A stretch of DNA of 64,000 nt from Proteobacteria bacterium DTSAM18 (GCA_028767165.1 JARACJ010000001.1:62001-126000); one strand, 5' to 3'; positions 45,630-54,111 are shown, counted from the first letter of the stretch. Numbers and translations are program-made. Notes: a model not told the origin generated them from the letters alone.

Positions 45630-46409
45630 ATGGATGGGGTGATGATGTCTGAGAGGCCTCGGCGACGACAGAAGGCGCCTCGCAAGGGGAACCCACGCAA
45701 CAACGTCAAGCAGAAGGCCCAGGAGCTCACCCGCTCCGGCATGCCCTTCCAGATGGCGATGGCCGTGGCCCAGGGCCGCATGGAGCTGAACGAGGCCCTC
45801 GAGCGGCTCGCCCGTCGGGCCGAGGTCGACCGGCTGGTCCGCAAGCACGGACTGTCCCGCTCCCTGGCCACCCAGGTGGCCATGGGCCATGCAGACCTCG
45901 AGGCCTACCTCGCCAAGCAGCGGATGGAGAACCACCTGCAGGAGTACCTGCAGCACTCCTGTCTCGACCAGTCCCTCCGCCTCGAGCAGCCCTGGGTCTT
46001 CGGCCTGCACGGTCAGCGCCGGGTCGAGGCGGCCGTCACCTCCAACGATGCCTACACCGTGATGTTGTCGGGTAAGGAGGGCGAGCAGGAGGTCCACAAG
46101 CTGCAGTTCAAGTACGGCTACCTGCCCGATGCCTGGAAGAAGGTCCGCAAGTCCCTGAAGAAGGACAAGGCCCTGGCCTCCTCGCCGCGCGAGCCCATCA
46201 CCCGGCCGCAGGATCGCTACTCCTGCTCCGACAAGCGCCTGTTCCGCTACATGGACGAAGAGACCATGATCGATGTCACCCTGCTCGAGGGTGAGATCTT
46301 CCGCGGTCAGGTGAGCTGGTTCGGTCGCTTCGAGTTCGGTCTGCAGCTCAAGGGCGGCGTCGAAGTGGTCATCTTCCGGCACGCCCTGCACCGGATCGCC
46401 GCCGTCTGA
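45630..46409 (+). CDS. Protein with two Hfq/Sm-like domains and duplicated helical motif
   Basis: The 259-residue protein has a basic N-terminus, two copies of a helical motif (residues 37-60 and 74-97, pattern G-x5-A-x2-VA-x-G-x3-L-x3-L), and two Sm-fold-like blocks. The second (about 203-256) aligns to Hfq: VTLLEGEIFRGQVSWFGRF with the strand-turn of Hfq's NGxxxxGxIxxFDxF, and VVIFRHALHRI with its YKHAI signature. The first (about 118-165) has GLHGQRRVEAAVTSNDAY and EVHKLQFKYGYL in the corresponding places, but is more diverged. Hfq normally is a single 70-100-residue domain forming a hexamer. This protein would form a ring from fewer chains. RNA binding is inferred. GGAGG precedes the ATG. 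Confidence 0.72.
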   Translation: MDGVMMSERPRRRQKAPRKGNPRNNVKQKAQELTRSGMPFQMAMAVAQGRMELNEALERLARRAEVDRLVRKHGLSRSLATQVAMGHADLEAYLAKQRMENHLQEYLQHSCLDQSLRLEQPWVFGLHGQRRVEAAVTSNDAYTVMLSGKEGEQEVHKLQFKYGYLPDAWKKVRKSLKKDKALASSPREPITRPQDRYSCSDKRLFRYMDEETMIDVTLLEGEIFRGQVSWFGRFEFGLQLKGGVEVVIFRHALHRIAAV

Positions 46410-46432
46410 TCCAGGCGCTCCAGCGGCGAAAA

Positions 46433-46469
46433 GCCCAGGCGTTCCCTGACGGGGCGGCCTGGGCCTTTT
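46433..46469 (+). terminator. Terminator after the Hfq-like gene
   Basis: GCCCAGGC pairs with GCCTGGGC around a 16-base loop and is followed by CTTTT; four A precede it, so it may work in both directions. Confidence 0.7.
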
Positions 46470-46520
46470 GCGTTCGGGGGGCGGATGGAGTAACCCTCCG
46501 GCTCAATCTGGAGGATGCAG

Positions 46521-47132
46521 ATGGGTCTGCTCAATGGCGCCATGACCGTGCGCCGGTTCCGCGTGGTGGGCGATCTCCCCGCCGGTTGGCGCGAGACGTA
46601 CCGAGATCGCCTGAACGAGTTCGCCTTCCGGGAGCCCACCCAGGCTGCCGGCAAGGAGGAGTACGAGGGCTGGGTCCAGGTGCACAACCTGCTCGACACC
46701 AGCTTCGACGACCACAACCGCTGGCTGTACAACAACTACGCCGTCTTCTCCCTGCGGGTCGACAAGAAGTCCCTGCCGGCCAAGCTGTTCAAGGCCACGG
46801 TCGAGAAGGAGTGCGAGAAGTGGTGCCAGGAGCACAACGCCGAGCGCTGCCCCGCCTCCAAGAAGAAGGAGATCAAGGAGCTGCTCGAGGCCAAGTGGCT
46901 CGCCCGCACGCTCCCCCGCGTGGGCCTCACCGAGCTCGTGTGGAACATGAACGACGGCTACGTGCTGATCGACTCCCTGTCCGACTCCGCGGCCGATCGC
47001 ATCCGCAAGCGGTTCTACCGCACCTTCGGTCTCGAGCTGCAGCCCTGGTCTCCGCTCGACACCCTGTCCGGTGGCGATCTGCGAGAGCGCCTGCTGGCGA
47101 CGGAACCCGATCTGGTGGGAGGTGAGGCATGA
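46521..47132 (+). CDS. rdgC: RdgC-like protein, N-terminal part
   Basis: The 203-residue protein resembles the recombination-associated protein RdgC: MGLLNGAMTVRRFRVVGDLP, WRETYRDRLNEFAFRE, DKKSLPAKLFKATVEKE and KKEIKELLEAKWLARTLP. RdgC forms a ring around double-stranded DNA and limits RecA. E. coli RdgC is a single chain of about 300 residues; this protein stops at about 200, and the next, overlapping gene looks like the missing C-terminal region. The start at 46521 follows GGAGG at 46510-46514, which would be too close for the in-frame ATG at 46515. Confidence 0.82.
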   Translation: MGLLNGAMTVRRFRVVGDLPAGWRETYRDRLNEFAFREPTQAAGKEEYEGWVQVHNLLDTSFDDHNRWLYNNYAVFSLRVDKKSLPAKLFKATVEKECEKWCQEHNAERCPASKKKEIKELLEAKWLARTLPRVGLTELVWNMNDGYVLIDSLSDSAADRIRKRFYRTFGLELQPWSPLDTLSGGDLRERLLATEPDLVGGEA

Positions 47133-47656
47133 GCGGCGAGGCAACCCCGATCCCTCCGCACATGGCGGCGGAGTTCTACGTGTGGTTCTGGTGGTACTCG
47201 GAGAACAACGAGGGCCGCTTCAACCTGGGCGACAACCTCGGCGTGGTCTACGCCTGGGTGGATCAGCGCCTGTCCTTCCGTCGCCCCGGCGACCAGAAGG
47301 TCTCCACGGTGCTCACCGGCGAGAACCCGGCAGCCAGCCTGGAGGCCCGCGCGGCCCTGGCCGGTGGCAAGGTGCTCCAGGACGTCCGCATCGGCATGCG
47401 CCGCGACGAGCGTGAGTTCTACGCCACCCTGCGCGGCCCGGCCGTGCACGTGGGCGCCCTCAAGCTGCCCCAGGTGATGAGCGAGGGTCTCGAGGAGCAG
47501 GTCTACGACCGCATGTTCCTGTACGAGGAGTTCCATCTCGTCCTGGGCGCCATCCTCCAGCAGTTCGCCGACATGCGCGCATCTTCGGAGTGGAAGTCCA
47601 AGGTCCTTCCTGAGCTTCGCGGATGGCTCGCTGGAAAGGTACTCGAGCCCGCTTGA
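47129..47656 (+). CDS. RdgC C-terminal-like protein, separate gene
   Basis: The 175-residue protein overlaps the preceding gene by ATGA and begins acidic with PHMAAEFYVWFWWYSENNEGRF, then GVVYAWVDQRLSF and a final LLGAILQQFADMR-like helix. The W-W-Y, V-D-x-R-L-x-F and long beta segments recall the C-terminal half of RdgC-like proteins. The overlap makes a frame break by mutation possible, but the clean ATGA junction and the fact that each part has a normal start argue for a genuine two-gene form. Confidence 0.65.
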   Translation: MSGEATPIPPHMAAEFYVWFWWYSENNEGRFNLGDNLGVVYAWVDQRLSFRRPGDQKVSTVLTGENPAASLEARAALAGGKVLQDVRIGMRRDEREFYATLRGPAVHVGALKLPQVMSEGLEEQVYDRMFLYEEFHLVLGAILQQFADMRASSEWKSKVLPELRGWLAGKVLEPA

Positions 47657-47716
47657 CAGCCCCCCTCAATGGGCTACTAGCGGGGCGGCCGCCGTGTGAC
47701 GGTCGCATGGGGCTGG

Positions 47717-47793
47717 GCGCGGTTAGCTCAGCTGGATAGAGCGCTGGCCTCCGGAGCCAGAGGTCACAGGTTCGAATCCTGTACCGCGTGCCA
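47717..47793 (+). tRNA. tRNA-Arg (anticodon CCG)
   Basis: The cloverleaf is complete: acceptor GCGCGGT with ACCGCGT (one G-T pair at the end), D stem GCTC/GAGC, anticodon stem CTGGC/GCCAG with loop CTCCGGA so anticodon CCG, five-base variable loop, T stem ACAGG/CCTGT with TTCGAAT, discriminator G and encoded CCA. It reads CGG, a frequent codon in this genome. Confidence 0.97.
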
Positions 47794-47861
47794 CCCCAAG
47801 CCCCTCCTGTCACCCACCCCCGCCCACGAGCGTGCGGGGAGCACCAAGGAGAGGCGCGGCG

Positions 47862-48740
47862 TTGAAGGTCACCTTCTGGGGCGTTCGGGGGTCCATTCCC
47901 GTCTCCACTGCACAGGTCGTGCGGTGGGGAGGCCAGACCTCCTGTGTCCAGGTGCACCATGCCGGCCTCGGTGACGTCGTCTTCGATGCCGGCACCGGCA
48001 TTCGCGGCCTCGGTCAGCACATGATCGGCCACGCCGCCAAGCGGGTCACGCTGTTGCTGTCGCACCTGCACGTCGACCACGTCATCGGCCTGCCGTTCTT
48101 CGCGCCCATGTACGCGCCGGGCTGGCAGGTGAAGGTCGGTGTGCCCGCCTACACCTCGGTCGACGCCCGCGGCCGTCTCGAGGCCTACCTCAACGGCACC
48201 TTCCACCCGGTCCGCCTGCGTGAGCTGCCCGCCGACCCGGACATCGTCCCGGTGCGCGCCGGACGCCCGATGGAGGCCGTGGGAGGCGATGGTTGGCACA
48301 TCCTGCCGTTCCGTCTCCGGCACCCCGGTGGCTCCCTGGGCTATCGGGTCACGTCGCCGGAGGGGGCCAGCGTGGTCTACCTCACCGACACGCAGCCGTT
48401 CGCGCAGCCCGGTGAGGGCGTGATGTACGGCGCGGAGCCCACCCGGGCGGAGAAGGGGCTGCTCGCGTTCCTGCAAGGTGCCGACCTCGTGGTCTACGAC
48501 ACCATGTACGACCGCGACGAGTACCTGGAGCGCATGGACTGGGGCCACAGCTACCCCGAGTACGCCGCGTCGCTGTGCGAGGCCGCGGGCGTGGGCCGTC
48601 TGGCGCTGTTCCACCACAGCCCCGATGCCACCGACGACCAGCTCGATGCCCGCGAGGTCCGGCTGCGTGACTGGGCCGAAGGGGAAGGGCTTTCAGTCGC
48701 CATCCTCGGCGCGCGCGAGGGGCTCACCCTTCATCTGTAG
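47862..48740 (+). CDS. Metallo-beta-lactamase-fold hydrolase
   Basis: The 292-residue protein begins with KVTFWGVRGSIPVSTA, a common start of this group, and has the zinc motif LLSHLHVDHVIGLPFF, a later HPGGSLGYRV with the metal His and TDTQPF with the Asp, and a final FHHSPDATDD. Similar proteins are phosphodiesterase-like or RNase Z-related hydrolases of unknown substrate. The likely start is TTG at 47862, with AGGAGAGG upstream. It is the first gene after tRNA-Arg. Its 3' end overlaps the convergent gene by 48 bases. Confidence 0.88.
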   Translation: MKVTFWGVRGSIPVSTAQVVRWGGQTSCVQVHHAGLGDVVFDAGTGIRGLGQHMIGHAAKRVTLLLSHLHVDHVIGLPFFAPMYAPGWQVKVGVPAYTSVDARGRLEAYLNGTFHPVRLRELPADPDIVPVRAGRPMEAVGGDGWHILPFRLRHPGGSLGYRVTSPEGASVVYLTDTQPFAQPGEGVMYGAEPTRAEKGLLAFLQGADLVVYDTMYDRDEYLERMDWGHSYPEYAASLCEAAGVGRLALFHHSPDATDDQLDAREVRLRDWAEGEGLSVAILGAREGLTLHL

Positions 48741-50165
48741 GCCCTCGGCCGCCTGACGGGCCCGGATGGCCTGCAGGAGCTGCTGGCTGGTGGTGTCGTC
48801 CCACGCCTTCAGCGCGTCCAGGCGCTCCGGGGTCCAGTGGCTCTCCAGGATCCGCCGATGGGCGTCGGTCAGGCGTGCCCAGGTGGCGGTGGGGCGGGTG
48901 TCGTGGGTGCCGAGCGGATCGAGCATGCCGAGGGCACGGTGCATGTCGGGCAGGTCGTAGGGCAGGAACCGCGACATGGGCACGCGCCACGCCCGGTGGG
49001 TGCAGTAGAAGGCGTAGGGCAGGGCCTCTTCCACCAGCTCCCGGTCCTCGTGGTCCGTCAGGGCCCACAGGTTGGCGCACCCGGGCCGGGCGAGGGCGTT
49101 GCGGACCAGGACGTGGCGGGCCTGTGGCGGCAGCGGCGGCAGGCGCGGCGGCCTGGTGGCCACGAACAACGGGGTCGGCGGCGCCGCGTGGTAGTCCGGG
49201 GGTGGGGTGTCGGCGGCCTGTGGCGGGGGCGCGAGGCGCTCGTTGAGGTGGTTCCATCCCACGAACAGGGCCACCACCGCCACGGCGGTCGACAGGAGCA
49301 GCGTACGGTGCCGGGAGAGCGGGGGCTCTTCCGGGATGGGCGTGCGGTCGTCCGGCACCGCGGTGATCGAGGCCTGGTGGGCGGAGGCGGGCTCCGGAGG
49401 CGGCGCGGGCATGGAGCGCGGTGGTGCGGGCGGGGGGAGGGCCGGATCCTCCGAGCCCGGCACGCCGGGGCCGAGTGTGAGCACCGTGCCGCAGCTCGGA
49501 GCGAGGCGCCGCGCGAGCCAGCGGAGATCCGGGTGGGAGCGGACGCTCTCCTCCTTGGTGGGATCGTGGCTGGCGAGGATGATCTGACGGCCGTCGGCGA
49601 TGGTCAGGGGCCCGATGACGTCGGCGTTGGGGCGGCCTTCGTGGCCCAGGTGTCGGGTGAGGCCCGTGGGGGCGCCGAAAGGGGGCGGGCCCGGCGTACG
49701 GGCGAACAGGGCTGCCTGGGTGTGGGCCTCGGTGAGGGGCTGCAGGCCGCCGCGGGTGAGGAGGAGGGCGGACGTGGAGCCGAGGTGACCGATCCACACC
49801 TGCCGGCCCTGTCCCATGGCGAAGGTGACGCTCAGCTGGGGGGCTTCCTGCTGGGCGTGGGTGGTCTGCCAGGCCTGCACCTCGGCGTGGAGCTGCTGGA
49901 CCACGTCTCGGGCGAAGTGGGTGGGCGGTTGGCCCTTGAGGGCCGGCGCCAGACGCACGAGGTGCCACGCCACGAGGGAGGCGGCATGGACGGCGTGCTC
50001 CTCGTGCCCGGTACAGGTGACCATCGCGGCGAGCCAGCAGGTGCGGGACGGATCGCCCTGCCACCATGCCATGCGCCGGATGGACCCCCCATGTTGCGGG
50101 GGTGCGTTGTGGAAGCCGTAGGAGATGGACAACACTGGCTCCTGTCGTGCCGGTATCCTACCCAT
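48693..50165 (-). CDS. Membrane-anchored PP2C-fold protein with lost metal sites
   Basis: The 490-residue protein has an N-terminal domain that follows the PP2C phosphatase order: the usual VADGMGGH site is here MVTCTGHEEH (near 49-58), the GDSRxYLL site is GSTSALLLTRGGLQPLTEAH (129-148), then LTRHLG, and the CSDGL site is LASHDPTKEE (197-206). The metal-binding aspartates at all these places are gone, so catalysis is unlikely. A Pro-rich linker, one membrane helix (LLLSTAVAVVALFVGW, about 289-304) and a periplasmic C-terminal domain follow. It could sense peptidoglycan or envelope signals through the PP2C fold. The start at 50165 follows AAGGAGGG. Confidence 0.72.
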   Translation of the reverse strand: MGRIPARQEPVLSISYGFHNAPPQHGGSIRRMAWWQGDPSRTCWLAAMVTCTGHEEHAVHAASLVAWHLVRLAPALKGQPPTHFARDVVQQLHAEVQAWQTTHAQQEAPQLSVTFAMGQGRQVWIGHLGSTSALLLTRGGLQPLTEAHTQAALFARTPGPPPFGAPTGLTRHLGHEGRPNADVIGPLTIADGRQIILASHDPTKEESVRSHPDLRWLARRLAPSCGTVLTLGPGVPGSEDPALPPPAPPRSMPAPPPEPASAHQASITAVPDDRTPIPEEPPLSRHRTLLLSTAVAVVALFVGWNHLNERLAPPPQAADTPPPDYHAAPPTPLFVATRPPRLPPLPPQARHVLVRNALARPGCANLWALTDHEDRELVEEALPYAFYCTHRAWRVPMSRFLPYDLPDMHRALGMLDPLGTHDTRPTATWARLTDAHRRILESHWTPERLDALKAWDDTTSQQLLQAIRARQAAEGLQMKGEPLARAEDGD

Positions 50166-50190
50166 ATCCGGACCCTCCTTGGAGTCATGC

Positions 50191-51873
50191 ATGCGTCGGG
50201 TTTTCCGTCATGGGGCGCGTCCCCTCCTCTTCGCAGCGCTGCTGTGTCCTCTGTCGGCCACCGCCGCGCCTCCACCACCGGTGCGTGGTGCTGCAGTGGT
50301 GGCGTCGGACCACCCGGTGGCCAGCGCCTGCGGTGTGGAGGTGATGGACAAGGGGGGCAATGCGGCCGACGCGGCGGTGGCCAGCGCCCTGTGTGCCGGC
50401 GTGGTCCAGCCGGCGGGCAGCGGGCTCGGAGGCGGTGGCTTCGCCGTGGTGGTCGATGGCGAGGACACGCTGGTGCTCGACTTCCGCGAGGTGGCACCCC
50501 AGGACGCCACGGCCGACATGTTCCGCTCGCCGGACGGCGGCGTGGTCGAGGGGCTGTCCACCCGCACGGGCAAGGCGGTGGCCGTGCCGCTGGAGTCCCG
50601 CGGGCTCGCCTGGCTGCAGCGGGAGCACGGCCGCCTCGACCCGATGACGGTGGCCCGTCCGGCGTACCTGCTGGCGAAGAAGGGGTTCGTCGTCGAGGGG
50701 CACCTCGCCAAGGCCCTCGCGGGCAAGGGGGCGAGCGAGCAGGTCCTGGACGAGTTCTCGGACGGCACCCGCGAAGGACAGTGGGTGCGGCGGCCACAGC
50801 TCGCCCGGGTGATCCGGCGGTGGGCGCGTACGGGTGGAGAGGATCTGCACACCGGTCCGTCCGCCGAGCAGCTCGTGGCCCACGTGCAGGCCCACGACGG
50901 CATCCTCACGCTGCAGGACCTGCAGGGCATCGAGCCCGTGGTGCGTGAACCCACGGTGGTGACCTTCCGGGGCTACACCGTGCACTCCATGCCGCTCCCG
51001 AGCAGCGGGGGCATCATCCTGCAGCAGATGCTCGAGGTGCTCGAGGGCTTTCCCATCGACGAGATGGATCGGCTCGGGCCCGACTACCTGCACCTGCTGG
51101 CCGAGACCATGAAGCACGCCTTCGCGGATCGGGCCCAGCACCTCGGCGATCCCGCCTTCGTCGACGTCGACGTGCAGGCCATCCTCGGTGAGGCGCGGGT
51201 GCGGGAGATCCAGACGAAGATCGACTTCACCCGGACCTTCGGTCCCGACTACTACGGTCGGCCGATCGCCCCACCGGTCGACGACGGCACCCAGCACATC
51301 AGCGTGGTCGACGAGGAGGGCATGGGCGTGGCGCTCACCACCACGGTGAACACGTCCTTCGGCTCCGGGCTGGTGCCACCGGGCCTCGGCATCGTCCTGA
51401 ACAACCAGATGGACGACTTCGTGGCGGCGCCCGGCGTGCCCAACGCCTTCGGGCTGGTGGGGAGCGAGGCCAACGCCATCGCCCCGGGCAAGCGACCGCT
51501 GTCGTCCATGTCCCCCACGGTGCTCACCGACGCCGAGGGGGAGGTGGTGGCGGTGATCGGCGCGTCCGGTGGCTCCACCATCATCAGCGCCGTGCTGCAG
51601 GTGCTGCTCAACATGACCGTGTTCGACATGGACCCGCAGGCGGCGGTGAGCGCGCCCCGCATGCACCACCAGTGGCAGCCCGACGCCCTGTGGCTGGAGC
51701 CGGAGTTCCCCACGATGATCGCGGATGCGCTGCGGGCCCGGGGCCACGAGGTGATCGTGCGTGAGGGGTTCTCCAGCGCGCAGGCGGTGTGGAGCGAAGG
51801 GCAGGGCGGTGTCGCGGCGGGTGCCGATCCCCGCAAGGGCGGTCGTCCGGCCCGGCTCGGCGCACCCCGCTGA
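50191..51873 (+). CDS. ggt: Gamma-glutamyltransferase
   Basis: The 560-residue exported N-terminal nucleophile hydrolase cleaves glutathione and transfers the glutamyl group. It has a signal peptide (LLFAALLCPLSATAAP), AAVVASDHPVASACGVEVM, GNAADAAVASALCAGVVQP, and at the autoprocessing site GTQHISVVDEEGMGV, in which the Thr that becomes the nucleophile is kept and the next residue is Gln where E. coli has Thr. TTVNTSFGSGL and the GxLNNQMDDF segment follow. The start at 50191 follows GGAG. It is divergent from the PP2C-fold gene by 25 bases. Confidence 0.92.
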   Translation: MRRVFRHGARPLLFAALLCPLSATAAPPPPVRGAAVVASDHPVASACGVEVMDKGGNAADAAVASALCAGVVQPAGSGLGGGGFAVVVDGEDTLVLDFREVAPQDATADMFRSPDGGVVEGLSTRTGKAVAVPLESRGLAWLQREHGRLDPMTVARPAYLLAKKGFVVEGHLAKALAGKGASEQVLDEFSDGTREGQWVRRPQLARVIRRWARTGGEDLHTGPSAEQLVAHVQAHDGILTLQDLQGIEPVVREPTVVTFRGYTVHSMPLPSSGGIILQQMLEVLEGFPIDEMDRLGPDYLHLLAETMKHAFADRAQHLGDPAFVDVDVQAILGEARVREIQTKIDFTRTFGPDYYGRPIAPPVDDGTQHISVVDEEGMGVALTTTVNTSFGSGLVPPGLGIVLNNQMDDFVAAPGVPNAFGLVGSEANAIAPGKRPLSSMSPTVLTDAEGEVVAVIGASGGSTIISAVLQVLLNMTVFDMDPQAAVSAPRMHHQWQPDALWLEPEFPTMIADALRARGHEVIVREGFSSAQAVWSEGQGGVAAGADPRKGGRPARLGAPR

Positions 51874-51881
51874 ACGACGAG

Positions 51882-51910
51882 GGCCACCGCCGGCGCGTGC
51901 CGGGGTGGCC
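51882..51910. terminator. Bidirectional terminator hairpin
   Basis: GGCCACC pairs with GGTGGCC and, inside a one-base bulge, CCGGC with GCCGG around GCGT, placed between convergent genes; no clear T-run. Confidence 0.65.
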
Positions 51911-51935
51911 TCTCGGGTGTGCCCGGGCGGGCGAC

Positions 51936-52934
51936 TCAGGCGTTCTCTGCCAGGGCCGACTGCAGCAGGGTGCGGTCCTTCACCACGGCGCCGAGCTGGG
52001 CGACGGTGAAGGCGGCCACACGGGCGGCCAGGTCGCCGGAGCGTGCGGGGGACCAGCCGTGCAGGTGGCCGTACAGGTAGCCGGCCGCGTAGGCATCGCC
52101 GGCGCCGGTGGTGTCGATGGCGTCGACCTTGTAGATGCCGACCTCGGTGAGCTCGCCGCCCTGGTGGATGACGGAGCCCTTCATGCCCACCTTGACCACC
52201 ACGGTGGAGCACACCTTGGCCTTCTCGGCGATGTGCGAGGCGGCCACGTGGCCCTCTTCACCGGTGAGGGCGCGGGCCTCCTCGGCGTTGAGGAAGACGA
52301 GGTCGACGCAGTCGTCGAGGAGTTCCCAGATGAGATCCTTGATGAGGCCGACGACGAAGGGGTCTGCCACGTCGAGGGAGACGGTCAGGCCCTTGGCCTT
52401 GGCGTCGCGCATGGCCTGGACGACCAGGGAGCGCATGGGGTCGCCGAGCAGGGTGTAGCCGGTGAAGTGGGCCACCTTGGCGGTGCCCATGGCCTCGTAG
52501 AAGCCGGAGAAGTCCTCGAAGGCGACGGCACAGCCGAGGTCGGTGGCCATGGTGCGCTCGGCATCGTGCTTGGAGACGATGGACAGGCACTTGCCGGTGG
52601 CGCCGCCGGCGTGGACGCGCACGGCATGCTGGCCACAGGCCTCCTGCATGCGGTCGACGTAGACCTTGCCGAGGGCGTCGTCGCCGACCTGGCCGGCGTA
52701 GACCGCGGGAGCGCCGAGGCGGCCGAGGGTCGCGATGGTGTTGGCGCAGGAACCGCCGGACTCGAGGCGGATGTCCTGGTGGTTGAAGCGGCTGTAGATC
52801 TGCTGCCACTGGGCGTCGTCCATCATGGTGGACGTGCCACGGACGAGGCCGAAGTCCTTCAGGACGGTCTCGTCGGCGGTGAGCACCAGGGCATCCATCA
52901 GGGCGTTGCCCAGGCCGACCACATCGCAATTCAT
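51936..52934 (-). CDS. PfkB-family nucleoside/sugar kinase, adenosine-kinase-like
   Basis: The 332-residue protein has the ribokinase fold: the start NCDVVGLGNALMDALV, the substrate-side LESGGSCANTIATLGRLG, and the C-terminal catalytic signature DTTGAGDAYAAGYLYG with the base Asp. The second copy of the family pattern and absence of a phosphofructokinase motif favour an adenosine kinase-like enzyme that salvages nucleosides; exact substrate is not fixed by sequence. The start at 52934 follows AAGGAG. It lies downstream of trxB on the same strand, with a hairpin between. Confidence 0.85.
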   Translation of the reverse strand: MNCDVVGLGNALMDALVLTADETVLKDFGLVRGTSTMMDDAQWQQIYSRFNHQDIRLESGGSCANTIATLGRLGAPAVYAGQVGDDALGKVYVDRMQEACGQHAVRVHAGGATGKCLSIVSKHDAERTMATDLGCAVAFEDFSGFYEAMGTAKVAHFTGYTLLGDPMRSLVVQAMRDAKAKGLTVSLDVADPFVVGLIKDLIWELLDDCVDLVFLNAEEARALTGEEGHVAASHIAEKAKVCSTVVVKVGMKGSVIHQGGELTEVGIYKVDAIDTTGAGDAYAAGYLYGHLHGWSPARSGDLAARVAAFTVAQLGAVVKDRTLLQSALAENA

Positions 52935-52970
52935 CGCTGACTCCTTCGCAGCGGCCCCAAGAGCAGACAA

Positions 52971-52999
52971 GGGCCGGCGCGAAGATATCGCACCGGCCC
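52971..52999 (-). terminator. Hairpin between trxB and the kinase gene
   Basis: GGGCCGG pairs with CCGGCCC around a 15-base loop, downstream of the trxB stop when read leftward. The following bases CTTGTCT are moderately T-rich. Confidence 0.5.
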
Positions 53000-53023
53000 C
53001 GGCAGTCAATCGGGCGTTGGGGC

Positions 53024-53947
53024 CTACTCGTGGCCCTCGAGGAAGCGCTCTGCGTCCATTGCCGCCTTGCAACCGGAACCCGCGGCCGTGATGGCCTGGC
53101 GGTAGTTCGTGTCGTGGACGTCGCCGGCGCTGAACACGCCCTCGATGTTGGTGAGGCTCGTGCCGGGCACCTTGAGGCTGATGTAGCCCTCGCCATCGAG
53201 GTCGAGCTGGCCCTTGAAGGGGGCGGTGTTCGGGATGTGGCCGATGGCGAGGAACAGGCCGGTGACGTCGAGCTCGGAGGTCTCGCCGGTGACGGTGTCC
53301 TGGAGGACGAGGCCCTCGACGGCGTCGGCGCCCTTCACGTCGGCGACCGTGGTGTTCCACAGGACCTCGATGCGCTCGTTGTTGAGGGCGCGGTCCTGCA
53401 TGATCTTGGATGCGCGGAAGGAGTCGCGACGGTGGATCAGGTAGACCTTGCGGGCGAACTTGGTGAGGAAGGTGGCCTCCTCCATCGCGGAGTCGCCGCC
53501 GCCGACCACGGCGACATCCTGGCCCTGGAAGAAGAAGCCGTCGCAGGTGGCGCAGGCGGACACGCCGTGGCCACGCAGGCGCAGCTCGTTCTCGAGGCCG
53601 AGGTAGCGGGCGGTGGCGCCGGTGGCGATCACGAGGGCGTCGGCCTCGATCTCGGCACCGAGGGAGGTGGTCATCTTGAAGGGACGGCTGGACAGGTCGG
53701 CGGTGACGATCTCGTCCATCTCGAACTTGGCGCCGAAGCGCTCGCACTGGCCCTTCATGCGCTCCATGAGCTCGGGGCCCATGATGCCCTCGGGAAAGCC
53801 GGGGAAGTTGTCGACATCCGTGGTCGTGGTGAGCTGGCCGCCGGGCTGGAAGCCCTCGTAGACCACGGGCGCCAGGTTGGCGCGGGACAGGTACAGGGCG
53901 GCGGTGAGACCGGCAGGGCCGGAACCGAGGACGACGACGCGAGACAT
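53024..53947 (-). CDS. trxB: Thioredoxin reductase (NADPH)
   Basis: The 307-residue flavoprotein reduces thioredoxin with NADPH through FAD and a disulfide. It has the FAD-binding GSGPAGLTAALYLSRA, the GGQLTTTTDVDNFPGF segment, the redox centre CATC in SACATCDGFFF (near residue 135-138), the NADP-binding GGGDSAMEEATFL and the GDVHDTNYRQAITAAGSG C-terminal FAD motif. The start at 53947 follows AGGGAG. It could supply the TlpA-like protein indirectly, but they are 50 kb apart. Confidence 0.95.
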   Translation of the reverse strand: MSRVVVLGSGPAGLTAALYLSRANLAPVVYEGFQPGGQLTTTTDVDNFPGFPEGIMGPELMERMKGQCERFGAKFEMDEIVTADLSSRPFKMTTSLGAEIEADALVIATGATARYLGLENELRLRGHGVSACATCDGFFFQGQDVAVVGGGDSAMEEATFLTKFARKVYLIHRRDSFRASKIMQDRALNNERIEVLWNTTVADVKGADAVEGLVLQDTVTGETSELDVTGLFLAIGHIPNTAPFKGQLDLDGEGYISLKVPGTSLTNIEGVFSAGDVHDTNYRQAITAAGSGCKAAMDAERFLEGHE

Positions 53948-54111
53948 GCAGACTCCCTGGTGGTGGCGTCCAGGCGAGGGGACGCGAAACTGGCTTTCCT
54001 TAGCATCACGAGCCGGGGCGGCAAGGCGGGGGCGCCGGACTCCCACATTCGTTGGACAGCCCGGGGTTCACAGAGCCCCCAGCTCCCGGAAACGTGACGG
54101 ACTCTCCGCGC

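Noticed and set aside
47129-47132. Frameshift splitting rdgC
   Set aside because: The junction is a clean ATGA overlap, like many others in this sequence, and both parts have family-like beginnings; a true two-gene arrangement is more likely, though not proven.
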